A stretch of DNA of 64,000 nucleotides from Brenneria corticis (GTDB taxonomy: Bacteria; Pseudomonadota; Gammaproteobacteria; Enterobacterales; Enterobacteriaceae). Positions 8,377 to 16,683 of this stretch are shown one piece after another. A program made the position numbers and the translations under genes. The stretch is from the NCBI RefSeq assembly GCF_003115855.1, contig NZ_KZ819071.1:62001-126000 (forward strand), in the 5' to 3' direction. Within the stretch, counting starts at the first letter, position 1; each line of letters opens with the position of its first letter. The notes under the pieces were generated by a model. It was not told the DNA's origin. It searched no databases and saw only the letters and a program-made list of their open reading frames with translations.

Positions 8377-10394
8377 GGCGTTTCCTCCGGGGATGCGTTG
8401 ACATCGGCCGTCGACGATATTGCCGGGGCCGCAGACGTAGCGGATGTTAATCTCATCATTTCCAGCATCCCCATGGCGGCTTTGCGGCCGTCGGCAATCG
8501 CCGTCACCACCAGATCGGCGCCGCGTACGGCGTCGCCGCCGGCGAAGATCTGCGGATGATTGGTCTGGCAGGGGAAGCGGCCGCCGGCCGGCGCGGTAAT
8601 ATGCCCCCATCTGTCCAGACTGACGTTCGCCTCTTCAAGCCAGGGCATACTGTGGGCCTGAAAGCCGAACGCGACAATGACGGCATCCGCGGGCTGCACA
8701 AATTCAGAGCCGGGGATGGGGCGGGGGCGACGGCGTCCGCTGGCATCGGGGGCGCCCAGCTCCGTACGCACCAGCTTGATGCCGCACACCTCCCCCTGCT
8801 CATTCAGGCAAATTTCCTGCGGCTGTACGTTGAACATAAAATCAACGCCTTCCTCGCGGGAGTTTTTTACCTCTTTTTTCGACCCCGGCATATTGGCCTC
8901 ATCGCGGCGATAGGCGCAGGTAACCGATACCGCCCCCTGACGGATCGAGGTGCGCAGACAGTCCATCGCCGTGTCTCCGCCTCCCAGTACCACGACTTTT
9001 TTGCCCGCCATTGAAATATAGGGCTCGTCTTTCAGCTCGGGTAACCCCATCACGCGTTTGGTATTGGCAATGAGAAAAGGCAGCGCAGCGAATACCCCCG
9101 GCGCGTCTTCGTTTTCCAGGCCGGCTTTCATCGAACGATAGGTTCCCACTCCGACAAAGACGCTGTCGAACTCCTGCAGGATGTGAGTCAGGGAGATATC
9201 CTTGCCCACTTCGGCATTCAAGCGAAATTCAATGCCCATCTCGCTGAAGATCTCCCGGCGGCGGGCTAAAACCTGTTTATCCAGCTTGAAAGGCGGGATG
9301 CCGAACGTCAGCAGTCCGCCAATTTCAGGGTGGCGATCGAACACCACGGCCTGAACGCCGTTGCGCGTCAGCACGTCGGCACAGGCCAGTCCGGCCGGGC
9401 CGGCGCCGATAATGGCGGCCCGTTTGCCGCTAGGCCTGACGCGGCTCATATCGGGGGTCCATCCCATTTCCAGCGCGGTGTCGGTAATGTAGCGCTCAAT
9501 GTTGCCGACGGTGACCGCGCCATACTCCTTGCCCAGCGTACAGGCGCCCTCGCATAAGCGATCCTGCGGGCATACCCGGCCGCAGATTTCCGGCAGGCTG
9601 CTGGTCCGGTGCGACAATTCAACCGCGTCCAGAATCCGTCCCTGTTTGGCCAGGCTCAGCAACTCGGGGATATTGTTATGCAGCGGACAGGTCCACTCGC
9701 AGACGGAATGTTTGCCGCAGGAGAGGCAGCGGTCGGCCTGATCCTGCGTCTGTTGGGGCGTAAAGCCGTGGTAAATCTCGTCAAATGTGGTTTTCCGCCG
9801 CGGCAGCGGCTTTTTCTCGGCGTCGAGACGCGGCCAGTTTTTTCGTTTATGCAGCGGATTGCTTTCGGCGGCTTTAAGCGCCGGGGCGGGGTGTTGCCAG
9901 GGAGAGGCGGAGCGCGACGCCATGCTTTGCTGTTTTTCCCGGCGGCGGCTTTCCAGCGTTTGCTCGCTGATTAAGCGCAGCGCCTGGGTCGGGCAGGCTT
10001 CAACGCAGGCTTGTCCTTGCGGCCTGCCCGCGCACAGATCGCATTTATGCGCCATCGCGGCGTCATTGGCCGCGTCCGTCACCACGGACATGGCGCCAAA
10101 CGGGCAGGCCAGTACGCAGTTTTTACAACCGATGCATTTTTCTTTGATGATTTGAATGCTGTCGTCTTGCTGCACCAGCGCCTGGGTGGGGCAGGCGCTG
10201 GCGCAGGGCGCATCTTCACAGTGGTGGCAGGTGACTGCGGAACGCAGGCCTGGCGTGTTGAATGCTTTTATTCTGGGCTGGAACATCCCGGCGCTGGTTG
10301 GATATTGATCGTTGTTGTGTGAAATAACGCAGGCGATTTCGCAAGCGCGGCAACCAATGCAATCCTGAGAATTTGCAATAACGAATCTATTCAT
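8373..10394 (-). CDS. aegA: AegA-like fusion of ferredoxin domain and glutamate-synthase-type oxidoreductase
   Basis: The start at 10394 (MNRFVIANSQ) is chosen for its GAGGAAGTT ribosome site; an ATG seven codons upstream lacks one. The 673 residues comprise an N-terminal HydN-like domain (CIGCRACEIAC, CHHCEDAPC, CIGCKNCVLAC, CDLCAG), a linker, and a GltD-like part. The GltD part has cysteine clusters (CLSCGKHSVCEWTC, CPQDRLCEGAC), an FAD-binding GAGPAGLACADVL and an NADPH-binding GGGDTAMDC. It should pass electrons between NAD(P)H and the ferredoxin clusters. E. coli AegA and its paralogue YgfT are linked to anaerobic urate breakdown. Here aegA sits near a purine permease, but yieE lies between and no urate-specific gene is visible. 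Confidence 0.88.
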   Translation of the reverse strand: MNRFVIANSQDCIGCRACEIACVISHNNDQYPTSAGMFQPRIKAFNTPGLRSAVTCHHCEDAPCASACPTQALVQQDDSIQIIKEKCIGCKNCVLACPFGAMSVVTDAANDAAMAHKCDLCAGRPQGQACVEACPTQALRLISEQTLESRRREKQQSMASRSASPWQHPAPALKAAESNPLHKRKNWPRLDAEKKPLPRRKTTFDEIYHGFTPQQTQDQADRCLSCGKHSVCEWTCPLHNNIPELLSLAKQGRILDAVELSHRTSSLPEICGRVCPQDRLCEGACTLGKEYGAVTVGNIERYITDTALEMGWTPDMSRVRPSGKRAAIIGAGPAGLACADVLTRNGVQAVVFDRHPEIGGLLTFGIPPFKLDKQVLARRREIFSEMGIEFRLNAEVGKDISLTHILQEFDSVFVGVGTYRSMKAGLENEDAPGVFAALPFLIANTKRVMGLPELKDEPYISMAGKKVVVLGGGDTAMDCLRTSIRQGAVSVTCAYRRDEANMPGSKKEVKNSREEGVDFMFNVQPQEICLNEQGEVCGIKLVRTELGAPDASGRRRPRPIPGSEFVQPADAVIVAFGFQAHSMPWLEEANVSLDRWGHITAPAGGRFPCQTNHPQIFAGGDAVRGADLVVTAIADGRKAAMGMLEMMRLTSATSAAPAISSTADVNASPEETP

Positions 10395-10884
10395 AACTTC
10401 CTCTTCCGACTCCATTTACCTGTAAAGAACACAGAGGCGGCTCAGCCCAACGCAGCCGGACAGGCTTGTCGTTGCGACGTAGTTATCCAACAGATATAAG
10501 CGGTTGCTTAGATCCGCATCGATAGCCTCTGATTTTTGGCGTTCGATTTTTTATCTGGTCACCCAGAAAATGGTTTGGAAGGGGTTGGTATGGATCTCGT
10601 CAGGAGAAAATACAACTATCCCCATTTTACTCTTACTCCAATTAATTTGGGGGATGTCCCCCCATTTATTGCTTCTCATCCTAATGATTCCGGCGGGCTG
10701 TTACTTTGATGCAGGACATGTAACGAGTCGGTTAATGCAAAATAAATCGGCGAAAAATATTGAATCGATTCAGTTGGTTGTGTTTTTACATTCAGGTAAC
10801 AGCTGCACCAGGTATCATCTTGTTTTTATCCGATTTATCGGTTTGATTGAGCACGATATTGCGCCGTGCAGCAGGCGCAAGGGA
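10395..10884. other. Intergenic stretch with no supported gene
   Basis: This 490-bp region lies upstream of aegA and downstream of ohr, both on the minus strand. It must contain the aegA promoter. It is more AT-rich than its neighbours. Open frames crossing it on the plus strand show no family features and run antisense into ohr. I find no convincing repeat, RNA gene or FNR-type palindrome. Confidence 0.5.
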
Positions 10885-11310
10885 TCAGATTACCGTCAGC
10901 GTGACATCAATATTGTTGCGGGTGGCATTCGAGTAGGGGCAAACCACGTGCGCTTTCTTCACCAGTTCTTCGGCCTTGGCTTTATCAAAGCCCGGAACGG
11001 TGATTTTCAGCTCGACTTCAATACCGAAGCCGGTGGCGATCTTGCCGATACCGACGCTGCCTTCGATTGACGTGTCGGAAGGGAGTGAGACTTTCTCACT
11101 TGAGGCCACGCTCTTCAGCGCGCCAAGAAAACAGGCGGAGTAGCCCGCGGCAAACAGCTGTTCGGGGTTTGTCCCCTCACCGCCGTTGCCGCCCAGCTCT
11201 TTGGGCACATCCAGCTTGACGTCGAGATGTTTGTCTGAGGAAACCGCGCGGCCGTCACGCCCACCGGTAGCTTTAGCATGCGCAACATAGAGAACTTTTT
11301 CGATAGACAT
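10885..11310 (-). CDS. ohr: Organic hydroperoxide resistance protein (Ohr/OsmC family)
   Basis: This thiol-dependent cytoplasmic peroxidase reduces organic hydroperoxides. The 141 residues match Ohr length. The two catalytic cysteines are C60 (GYSACFLGAL) and C124 (VVCPYSNATR), with the Arg-Glu pair expected near R18 and E50. The N-terminal TATGGRDG-type segment marks Ohr rather than OsmC. The gene ends 54 bp beyond the qorR 3' region on the same strand. The usual OhrR MarR-type repressor gene is not adjacent; the neighbouring regulator is HxlR-type and better explained by qorB. Confidence 0.92.
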   Translation of the reverse strand: MSIEKVLYVAHAKATGGRDGRAVSSDKHLDVKLDVPKELGGNGGEGTNPEQLFAAGYSACFLGALKSVASSEKVSLPSDTSIEGSVGIGKIATGFGIEVELKITVPGFDKAKAEELVKKAHVVCPYSNATRNNIDVTLTVI

Positions 11311-11450
11311 AATTTTTCCTGTGGTTTACGAGAACACCATTAAGCATAGACCATGACGGCGCGCTATGTGGCGTGGAGTAGGACGGCAAAGCGCAGGTCA
11401 TTGATAAGGCTTATCAATCGGGTAACGACACAGGGGGCTGCGCCCGGCGA

Positions 11451-11849
11451 TTACTTGTCCTGATGCGTCGCCTGAGCCGCCAATATCGTCGATATATTTT
11501 CTTCTATCCAGTCGGCCAGGATTTTGACGCGCTCGCTGGCCTCTCTGCCCAGCGGGGTCAGGCTGTATTCAACGTGCGGCGGTACGACGGGATAGGCGAT
11601 GCGCAGGATAAAACCATCTTTTTCCAGCCATTGCAGCGTTTGCGCCAGCATACGCTCGCTGACGCCGTCAATTCTGCGCCGCAACTGGCTGAAACGGAGC
11701 GTTCCATCCAGCAATGCGACTAAAATCAGTACGCCCCAGCGGCTGGTAATATGGTTAAGGATCTGGCGGGACGGGCATTTTTCGGCGAAAAGATTTCCCT
11801 GCAACGGCGTAGCCGCTGAAGAGGCGGCTGTTGGTATTTTTTCCGACAC
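11451..11849 (-). CDS. qorR: HxlR-family redox-sensing repressor (QorR/YtfH-like)
   Basis: The 132-residue HxlR-type winged-helix protein has the expected core C-PSRQILNHITSRWGVLILVALLDG, then RFSQLRRRIDGVSERMLAQTL and the wing PPHVEYSLTPLG. The single cysteine near residue 25 corresponds to the redox-sensing position of this family. It is divergent from qorB with 86 bp between starts, as ytfH and ytfG are in E. coli. It probably represses qorB and itself through sites in that gap and is inactivated by oxidation or quinones. Confidence 0.85.
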   Translation of the reverse strand: MSEKIPTAASSAATPLQGNLFAEKCPSRQILNHITSRWGVLILVALLDGTLRFSQLRRRIDGVSERMLAQTLQWLEKDGFILRIAYPVVPPHVEYSLTPLGREASERVKILADWIEENISTILAAQATHQDK

Positions 11850-11851
11850 TA

Positions 11852-11876
11852 TACTTACCTTTATGTGCGTACTTAC
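11852..11876. promoter_or_regulatory. Direct repeat in the qorR-qorB divergent region
   Basis: TACTTAC occurs at 11852-11858 and again at 11870-11876, 18 bp apart on the same face of the helix to within about two turns. The repeat lies between the start of qorR (11849) and that of qorB (11936). Its position fits an HxlR-family operator controlling both genes. Binding is inferred. Confidence 0.5.
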
Positions 11877-11935
11877 TAAAAGTTTGCTTTATCGCTATTA
11901 TGCCAGTCGGTGTCAATCAAAGAAAGGAGCTTATT

Positions 11936-12784
11936 ATGATTGCTGTAACAGGCGCATCCGGCCAATTGGGCCGTTTGGTTATTGAACAACTGTTGGATAA
12001 GGTTGCGGCGCAGGAAATTCTGGCGCTGGTAAGGGACGTCGCCAAAGTCGCAGATTTAACCGCACGCGGCGTACAGGTGAAGGCGGCGGATTATACGCGG
12101 CCGGAGACGCTGCTTTCCGCGCTGCAAGGGGTGGATAAGGTCTTGCTGATATCATCCAGCGAGGTGGGTCAGCGGGCGGTACAGCATCGCAACGTTATCG
12201 AGGCGGCGCAACAGGCGCAGGTTAAACTGCTGGCGTATACCAGCATTCTGCACGCGGATACCTCGCCGCTCGCATTGGCTGCCGAACACAAGGAAACGGA
12301 AGCGGCGTTAAAAGCGTCGGGTTTACCTTATGTGGTGCTGCGCAACGGCTGGTATACCGAAAACTATGCGGCTAGCATACCGGCGGCGTTGCAGCACGGC
12401 GCGTTTATCGGCAGCGCCGGCGAGGGAAAAATCTCCTCGGCCACCCGCGCTGACTATGCCGCCGCCGCCGTGGCGGTGCTGACTCAGGATAATCAGGCCG
12501 GCAAGGTTTACGAACTGGCGGGGGATGAGTCCTATACTCTGGCCGATCTGGCGGCCGAAGTCAGCCTTCAGTCGGGTAAGAGCATTGGTTACCGGAACCT
12601 GCCGCAAGCGGAATATAGCGCGGCGTTAGCGGCGGCGGGGATACCCGCGGCGTTCGCGGATATCATTGCCGATTCGGACGTGGGCGCCTCGAAAGGCGGT
12701 TTATTTGATGACAGCCATCAACTGAGCCGCCTGATCGGTCGTCCCACCACGCCGCTGGCGACCGTGGTGAAAGGGGCTATCTGA
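11936..12784 (+). CDS. qorB: NAD(P)H:quinone oxidoreductase of the NmrA/SDR family (QorB/YtfG-like)
   Basis: The ATG at 11936 is preceded by AAAGGAGC; the open frame extends upstream but without a ribosome site. The 282-residue protein has an N-terminal Rossmann motif (MIAVTGASGQLG), then LLISSSEVGQRAVQHRNVIEAA and SATRADYAAAAV, which closely match E. coli QorB. It reduces quinones using NADPH in the cytoplasm. It ends with a strong GC hairpin (12818-12845). The divergent HxlR regulator supports the assignment. Confidence 0.92.
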   Translation: MIAVTGASGQLGRLVIEQLLDKVAAQEILALVRDVAKVADLTARGVQVKAADYTRPETLLSALQGVDKVLLISSSEVGQRAVQHRNVIEAAQQAQVKLLAYTSILHADTSPLALAAEHKETEAALKASGLPYVVLRNGWYTENYAASIPAALQHGAFIGSAGEGKISSATRADYAAAAVAVLTQDNQAGKVYELAGDESYTLADLAAEVSLQSGKSIGYRNLPQAEYSAALAAAGIPAAFADIIADSDVGASKGGLFDDSHQLSRLIGRPTTPLATVVKGAI

Positions 12785-12817
12785 TCGCTGACGGCGGCCC
12801 CTAATCAATGTGCCTTT

Positions 12818-12845
12818 CCGGCGGCGGGCTAAATCCCGCCGCCGG
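12818..12845 (+). terminator. Perfect GC-rich hairpin after qorB
   Basis: CCGGCGGCGGG and CCCGCCGCCGG form an 11-bp perfect stem with loop CTAAAT, 34 bp after the qorB stop. No T-tract follows, so it may act as an mRNA-stabilising 3' structure or only a partial terminator. Confidence 0.5.
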
Positions 12846-12954
12846 AGAATCGCGCCCTCGCCCTCAACGATCGCCAAAAATATAACTCGCCTTTCTGCGA
12901 CGCGATCCGTTTGCGTGGCGCCGCGGCTTCGGCTAAATTTGTCGCATCGACTGA

Positions 12955-13075
12955 GTGGCAACTAGGGTTCCGAACGGCATGCCAACGCCGTTGTCTGGTC
13001 CGAGCGTTGTAGAGACCGCGGTTTTTGCCGCGGCTGCACCCGAGGGAGAAAAGCCCAGAGGAGGAGACGTCGAGT
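12955..13075 (+). promoter_or_regulatory. ykkC-family riboswitch-like leader
   Basis: The leader of the EamA gene contains, in order, CTAGGGTTCCG (12962-12972), a hairpin AACGGC...GCCGTT, CTGGTCCGAG (12995-13004), a hairpin CCGCGG-tttttg-CCGCGG, and GAGGGAGAAAAGCCCAGAG (about 13042-13060). These blocks match the conserved joining segments of ykkC-yxkD RNAs in the right order and spacing, with the two variable stems where expected. The family includes guanidine-I, ppGpp, PRPP and (d)ADP sensing subtypes; I cannot assign the ligand by eye. CCGGAGCG, the ribosome site of the downstream gene, lies about 20 bases after the aptamer, so control of translation is possible. Limits are approximate. Confidence 0.75.
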
Positions 13076-13106
13076 CTTCCCCATGGCTTTTTGAACCGGA
13101 GCGCTT

Positions 13107-13988
13107 ATGTCTTTTCTTACCTTTATGCTGGTCGTTGTGGCCGCGGTTATCCATGCCACCTGGAACCTGCTCGCCAAGCGCGGCGCCTCGGCCGGCACCG
13201 CTTTCGTTTTTGTCTACAGCTGCGCCGCCTGCCTTTTTTATATGCCCTGGGTGGTCTGGCTGTTTGCCACCGGTACGTTGCGATGGGATCTCTCCGTCAT
13301 CGCCTGCGTTGTCCTGAGCGGCGCGCTGCATTTGGCGTACAGCCTGTTCTTGCAGCGCGGATACCAGGTCGCCGATCTCTCGGTTATCTATCCCGTCGCC
13401 CGCGGCACCGCGCCGATGATGTCTACGCTCGGGGCATTCCTGCTATTTGGCGAACAGCTGACCGTCTCGGGCGTCGCCGGTCTTGGCGCCATCGTGATCG
13501 GCATCCTGTTGATTTCCAGTCAGGGAAATCTGGCCCGCTTTCGCCAGCCCGCCGCGCAGAAAGGCGTGCGATGGGGCGCCGCGACGGGGTCGATGATTAC
13601 CGGCTACACCGTCGTTGACGCGTACGGCGTCAAAATCTTGGGGATCCACCCGGTCATTCTAGACTGGTGTTCGCAGGTCGTTCGCCTGGTGATGCTGTTG
13701 CCCTGGCTAGCCGCTCATCGCCACCAGGTTATCGGTCTTATGCGCGGCAAATGGGCTCTCGCCATCGCGGTCGGCATCCTTTCGCCCCTTTCCTATATTC
13801 TGGTGCTTCTGGCGCTGCGGCTGGGCGCGCCGCTTAGCGTGGTCGCCCCGGCGCGCGAGATGTCGATGATGGTCGGCGCGCTGTTCGCCATGTTTATCCT
13901 GCGCGAGCCGGTGGGGATTTGGCGTCTGGTGGGCTGTCTGGTGCTGGTCGCCGGCGTTGTGCTGCTGGCCCGGCACCCCGATTTTTAA
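13107..13988 (+). CDS. EamA/DMT-superfamily transporter under a ykkC-type leader
   Basis: The 293 residues form about ten hydrophobic segments in two repeated EamA halves. Visible family marks are VIHATWNLLAKRGA at the start, VIYPVARGTAPMMSTLGAFLLFGE in the first half, and VVAPAREMSMMVGALFAMFILREP in the second. It is an inner-membrane exporter of small metabolites. The ribosome site GGAG is 6 bases before ATG. Because ykkC-class leaders control exporters and enzymes for guanidine or nucleotide-related ligands, its substrate may be guanidine-like or an amino acid or purine by-product. Without the riboswitch subtype this stays open. Confidence 0.85.
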   Translation: MSFLTFMLVVVAAVIHATWNLLAKRGASAGTAFVFVYSCAACLFYMPWVVWLFATGTLRWDLSVIACVVLSGALHLAYSLFLQRGYQVADLSVIYPVARGTAPMMSTLGAFLLFGEQLTVSGVAGLGAIVIGILLISSQGNLARFRQPAAQKGVRWGAATGSMITGYTVVDAYGVKILGIHPVILDWCSQVVRLVMLLPWLAAHRHQVIGLMRGKWALAIAVGILSPLSYILVLLALRLGAPLSVVAPAREMSMMVGALFAMFILREPVGIWRLVGCLVLVAGVVLLARHPDF

Positions 13989-14037
13989 CGGCGGGCCGCG
14001 GGGGCGAATGTGCTCTTTCTCCCGCGTCCCGTCTGGC

Positions 14038-14853
14038 TTAGTGTCTGTTCAACCGTTTTTCCAGCCGGCGCGTAATACGGGAAATCGGGTAGCAGTAGAA
14101 GAAAAACAGCAGCAGCAGCGTGAAGTACACCAGAATGGTGAAGTCGATGCGCGACACGGTATTGCTGGCGATGGTGGCCATATCCACCACGTCATGCACC
14201 CCCACCAGCGAAGCCAGCGAGGTGCTCATGGTGATGCTGGCATACACATTCATCCACGGCGGCAGCATACGGCGCACGCACTGCGGCAGAATGATGTAGC
14301 GAAAAATCTGGCTGCGGCGGAAAGCCATCGACTGCGCGGTTTCCCACTGCGCGCTGGGAATGGACTGTACCGCGCCGCGAAAAATCTCCGCGATGATGGC
14401 GCTGGCCGGCAGACCGAGTCCGATGACCACCTTAATCCAGTCGGGGAAAGGGATATACCAGTGCAGGAAAACGATTTCGAAGGGAAACACATAGGTGGTG
14501 AAGTAAATCAGCACCAGCACCGGCGCGTTACGAAAGGCCTGGACCCAGAGATGCGTCGCCGCGCGCAGCAGACGCGAGGGCGCCAGCGACAGGCCGCCCA
14601 CCACCAGTCCCAACAGCGTGCCCAGCAGCATGGCCAAGGCGCTAATCCCGATATTGACCCCCAGCCCCCGAAACAGCGCCGGCAGCCAGATCCACAGCTG
14701 CGTTACGGCAAGCGGCGCGCTGTCGGTGACCGCCCAGAGCAGATTCAGCGCCACGATCGCCAGCAGCGTGATAACCCAGAAATCGGACAATACCGCGCCA
14801 ATGGCCGGTCGGTTTTTATGCGGGACCGTTTTTATCACGACATCATTGGCCAT
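14038..14853 (-). CDS. Amino-acid ABC transporter permease (HisQM family)
   Basis: The 271-residue membrane protein has a 60-residue N-terminal extension followed by a conserved permease core: FRNAPVLVLIYFTTYV and an EAA loop (AEIFRGAVQSIPSAQWETAQSMAF, then ILPQCVRRMLPPW). It overlaps the upstream permease gene by 11 bp, so the two are translationally coupled. With that gene and the binding protein at 15682 it forms a polar amino-acid importer. No ATPase is in this run; the GlnQ-type ATPase at 28306 is a candidate. Confidence 0.88.
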   Translation of the reverse strand: MANDVVIKTVPHKNRPAIGAVLSDFWVITLLAIVALNLLWAVTDSAPLAVTQLWIWLPALFRGLGVNIGISALAMLLGTLLGLVVGGLSLAPSRLLRAATHLWVQAFRNAPVLVLIYFTTYVFPFEIVFLHWYIPFPDWIKVVIGLGLPASAIIAEIFRGAVQSIPSAQWETAQSMAFRRSQIFRYIILPQCVRRMLPPWMNVYASITMSTSLASLVGVHDVVDMATIASNTVSRIDFTILVYFTLLLLFFFYCYPISRITRRLEKRLNRH

Positions 14854-15586
14854 AGCCCGGCATCCTCAGGTGATTCTCCAGCCATCTTCCGGCCACGCTG
14901 ACCAGCCAGGTCAGTACGGCGAAATAGATCAGAATAAGCAGGATTAACTCCAGTACGTTGTCGCGCTGCGACCAGATCATGATGGACTGATAGGTCACAT
15001 CACCCACGGCGATGGCCGACGCTATCGCCGTCATCTTGACCAGGTCCACCAGATTATTGATCAGCGACGGGAGAGCGAAACGCACCGCCAGCGGCAGCTG
15101 CACGTACCAGAAAATCTGCCGCCGGCTGAACGCCATCGAACGGGAGGCCTCCAGCGTAATCGACGGCACGGCTTCAACGCCGGCGCGCAGCGCTTCGGCA
15201 TGGAACACCGCCTTGTGCAGCGAGACCACCAGCACCACCCAGGCCAGCGGTGAAATCGGGCTGCCGCCCTGCCCCAGATGCTGGCTGATCAACATATTGA
15301 GCACCAGGAAAGCAAAATAGAGCTGCACCAGCGTCGGCGTATTGCGGATCAGTTCAACAAAGGCGCCGACCGGCGCGGCCACCCAGCGCCGCGGACTGGT
15401 GAGCAGCGCGGTAATAATCACCCCCGCCAGCAGGCTGCACGGGATCGTCAGCAAACAGAGCTCAAGGGAAACGCCCATGCCGCTGAGAAACGCCGCCCGG
15501 TCGACCGGGTCCAGCACGAATGAATAGTTCAGACCCAGCGGTTTGAAAAACTCCACCAGCCCGGTCAGGAAAGAGTCCGTCATCAT
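14843..15586 (-). CDS. Amino-acid ABC transporter permease (HisQM family)
   Basis: The 247-residue permease contains LIRNTPTLVQLYFAFLVLN and the EAA loop segment AEALRAGVEAVPSITLEASRSMAF followed by QLPLAVRFALPSL. Two adjacent Met codons are possible starts. It lies 95 bp downstream of the binding-protein gene and overlaps the following permease. It is the second half of the importer heterodimer. Confidence 0.88.
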   Translation of the reverse strand: MMTDSFLTGLVEFFKPLGLNYSFVLDPVDRAAFLSGMGVSLELCLLTIPCSLLAGVIITALLTSPRRWVAAPVGAFVELIRNTPTLVQLYFAFLVLNMLISQHLGQGGSPISPLAWVVLVVSLHKAVFHAEALRAGVEAVPSITLEASRSMAFSRRQIFWYVQLPLAVRFALPSLINNLVDLVKMTAIASAIAVGDVTYQSIMIWSQRDNVLELILLILIYFAVLTWLVSVAGRWLENHLRMPGYGQ

Positions 15587-15681
15587 CGCCCTCCGGCCGC
15601 CGCTATCATGATGTTATTCCCTCTTTCTCGCCGCTCAGGAAGCCGGCTCCAGCGGCGACGCCTGTGCCATATCTGCGGCCG

Positions 15682-16530
15682 TCAGCCCTTGTCGCCGAAT
15701 TTGGCGTGCAGTTCCTGCAATATGGGATTGGGCGGAGTGATGCCCAGCCGTTTTTCCGTCCCGATGAGCCAGCCGCTGTGGTGCCATGACTGTACGACTT
15801 GGTCGACGGCGGCGATGGTGTCGGTCTCGCCCTTGCGCGTCCATACCACCGAGTCCGATGACAGGATCTCGCCGGGGATGGCGACGTGGTAGTTCGACCA
15901 CTCGCCGCCCTTGCGCACCAGCGGATGTATCAGGGTGGAGTCATGCACCGCCGCCACGCACTGGTTTCCCTTCAGGGCCAGCAGTGAATCGGACGAACTC
16001 TTGAAGCCTTTGACCTGTGCGCCGTAGTCCGCGGTCAGCGGGCGAGCGAAATTGCTGCCCTGGGAAAGGCAGACGGGTTTGCCGCGCAGATCCTCCCAGC
16101 GGGAGATGCCGCTGTTGCGCAGCGTCAGGGCCGCGCCGCCCACACGGTAGTAGGGGGTCGGCGCGTAGCCCAGAACCTCGGCGCGTTCCTTGGTCAGATC
16201 CATGGAGGCGATCAGCAGGTCCACCTTGCCGGAGAGCAGAAACTGAGCGCGGGTGGCGGTCTGCACCTGCACCAGTTCCGTTTCGACCCCCAGCCCCTCG
16301 GCCAGCTTGCGCGCCAGTTCCGGGTTCCAGCCGATTAATTGCTGGGTTGCGGGGTTAATCGAACCGAAATCCCCGCCGTTGACCAGAACGCCAATGGTAA
16401 CCTTGCCGCGGGATTTTATTTTGTCCAGCGTGGCGTCGGCCTGCGCCATGTTCGGTAATAGCGCCGCCATTACGAGAGGCATAAACCATTTGCGCCACGC
16501 GGTCCGGCGCTGATATTTATTTATCTTCAT
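15682..16530 (-). CDS. Polar amino-acid ABC transporter, periplasmic binding protein
   Basis: The 282-residue family-3 binding protein has a signal peptide after a basic N-terminus (MKINKYQRRTAWRKW...), cleaved after NMAQA. Mature features include LDKIKSRGKVTIGVLVNGGDF, the DLLIASMDLTKERAEVLGYAPTPYY segment, and a GKPVCLSQGSNF hinge with a cysteine that can pair with one near NQCVAAVHD. It heads the importer operon reading toward 14038. The surrounding genes (DUF1847, rhodanese, Cys/Met PLP lyase, thiol dioxygenase) suggest a sulfur-containing amino acid or derivative as ligand, but this is contextual only. Confidence 0.87.
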   Translation of the reverse strand: MKINKYQRRTAWRKWFMPLVMAALLPNMAQADATLDKIKSRGKVTIGVLVNGGDFGSINPATQQLIGWNPELARKLAEGLGVETELVQVQTATRAQFLLSGKVDLLIASMDLTKERAEVLGYAPTPYYRVGGAALTLRNSGISRWEDLRGKPVCLSQGSNFARPLTADYGAQVKGFKSSSDSLLALKGNQCVAAVHDSTLIHPLVRKGGEWSNYHVAIPGEILSSDSVVWTRKGETDTIAAVDQVVQSWHHSGWLIGTEKRLGITPPNPILQELHAKFGDKG

Positions 16531-16683
16531 CGAATATTCTCATCATCCATTTAAAACAAAGAAAAGATAATTCACTTTTCCTCGTACGTTTTGAAATCAT
16601 CGCCGATATATTTATCCAAATAGCTTTCAGAGGGCAGGAAAACAACCGACGAAAAAATAAAAAGGTATTTATCTCTATGGTGA

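Noticed and set aside
10504..11070. Plus-strand open frame in the aegA-ohr region
   Set aside because: It crosses an AT-rich gap and then runs antisense through ohr; its sequence changes character midway and matches no family.
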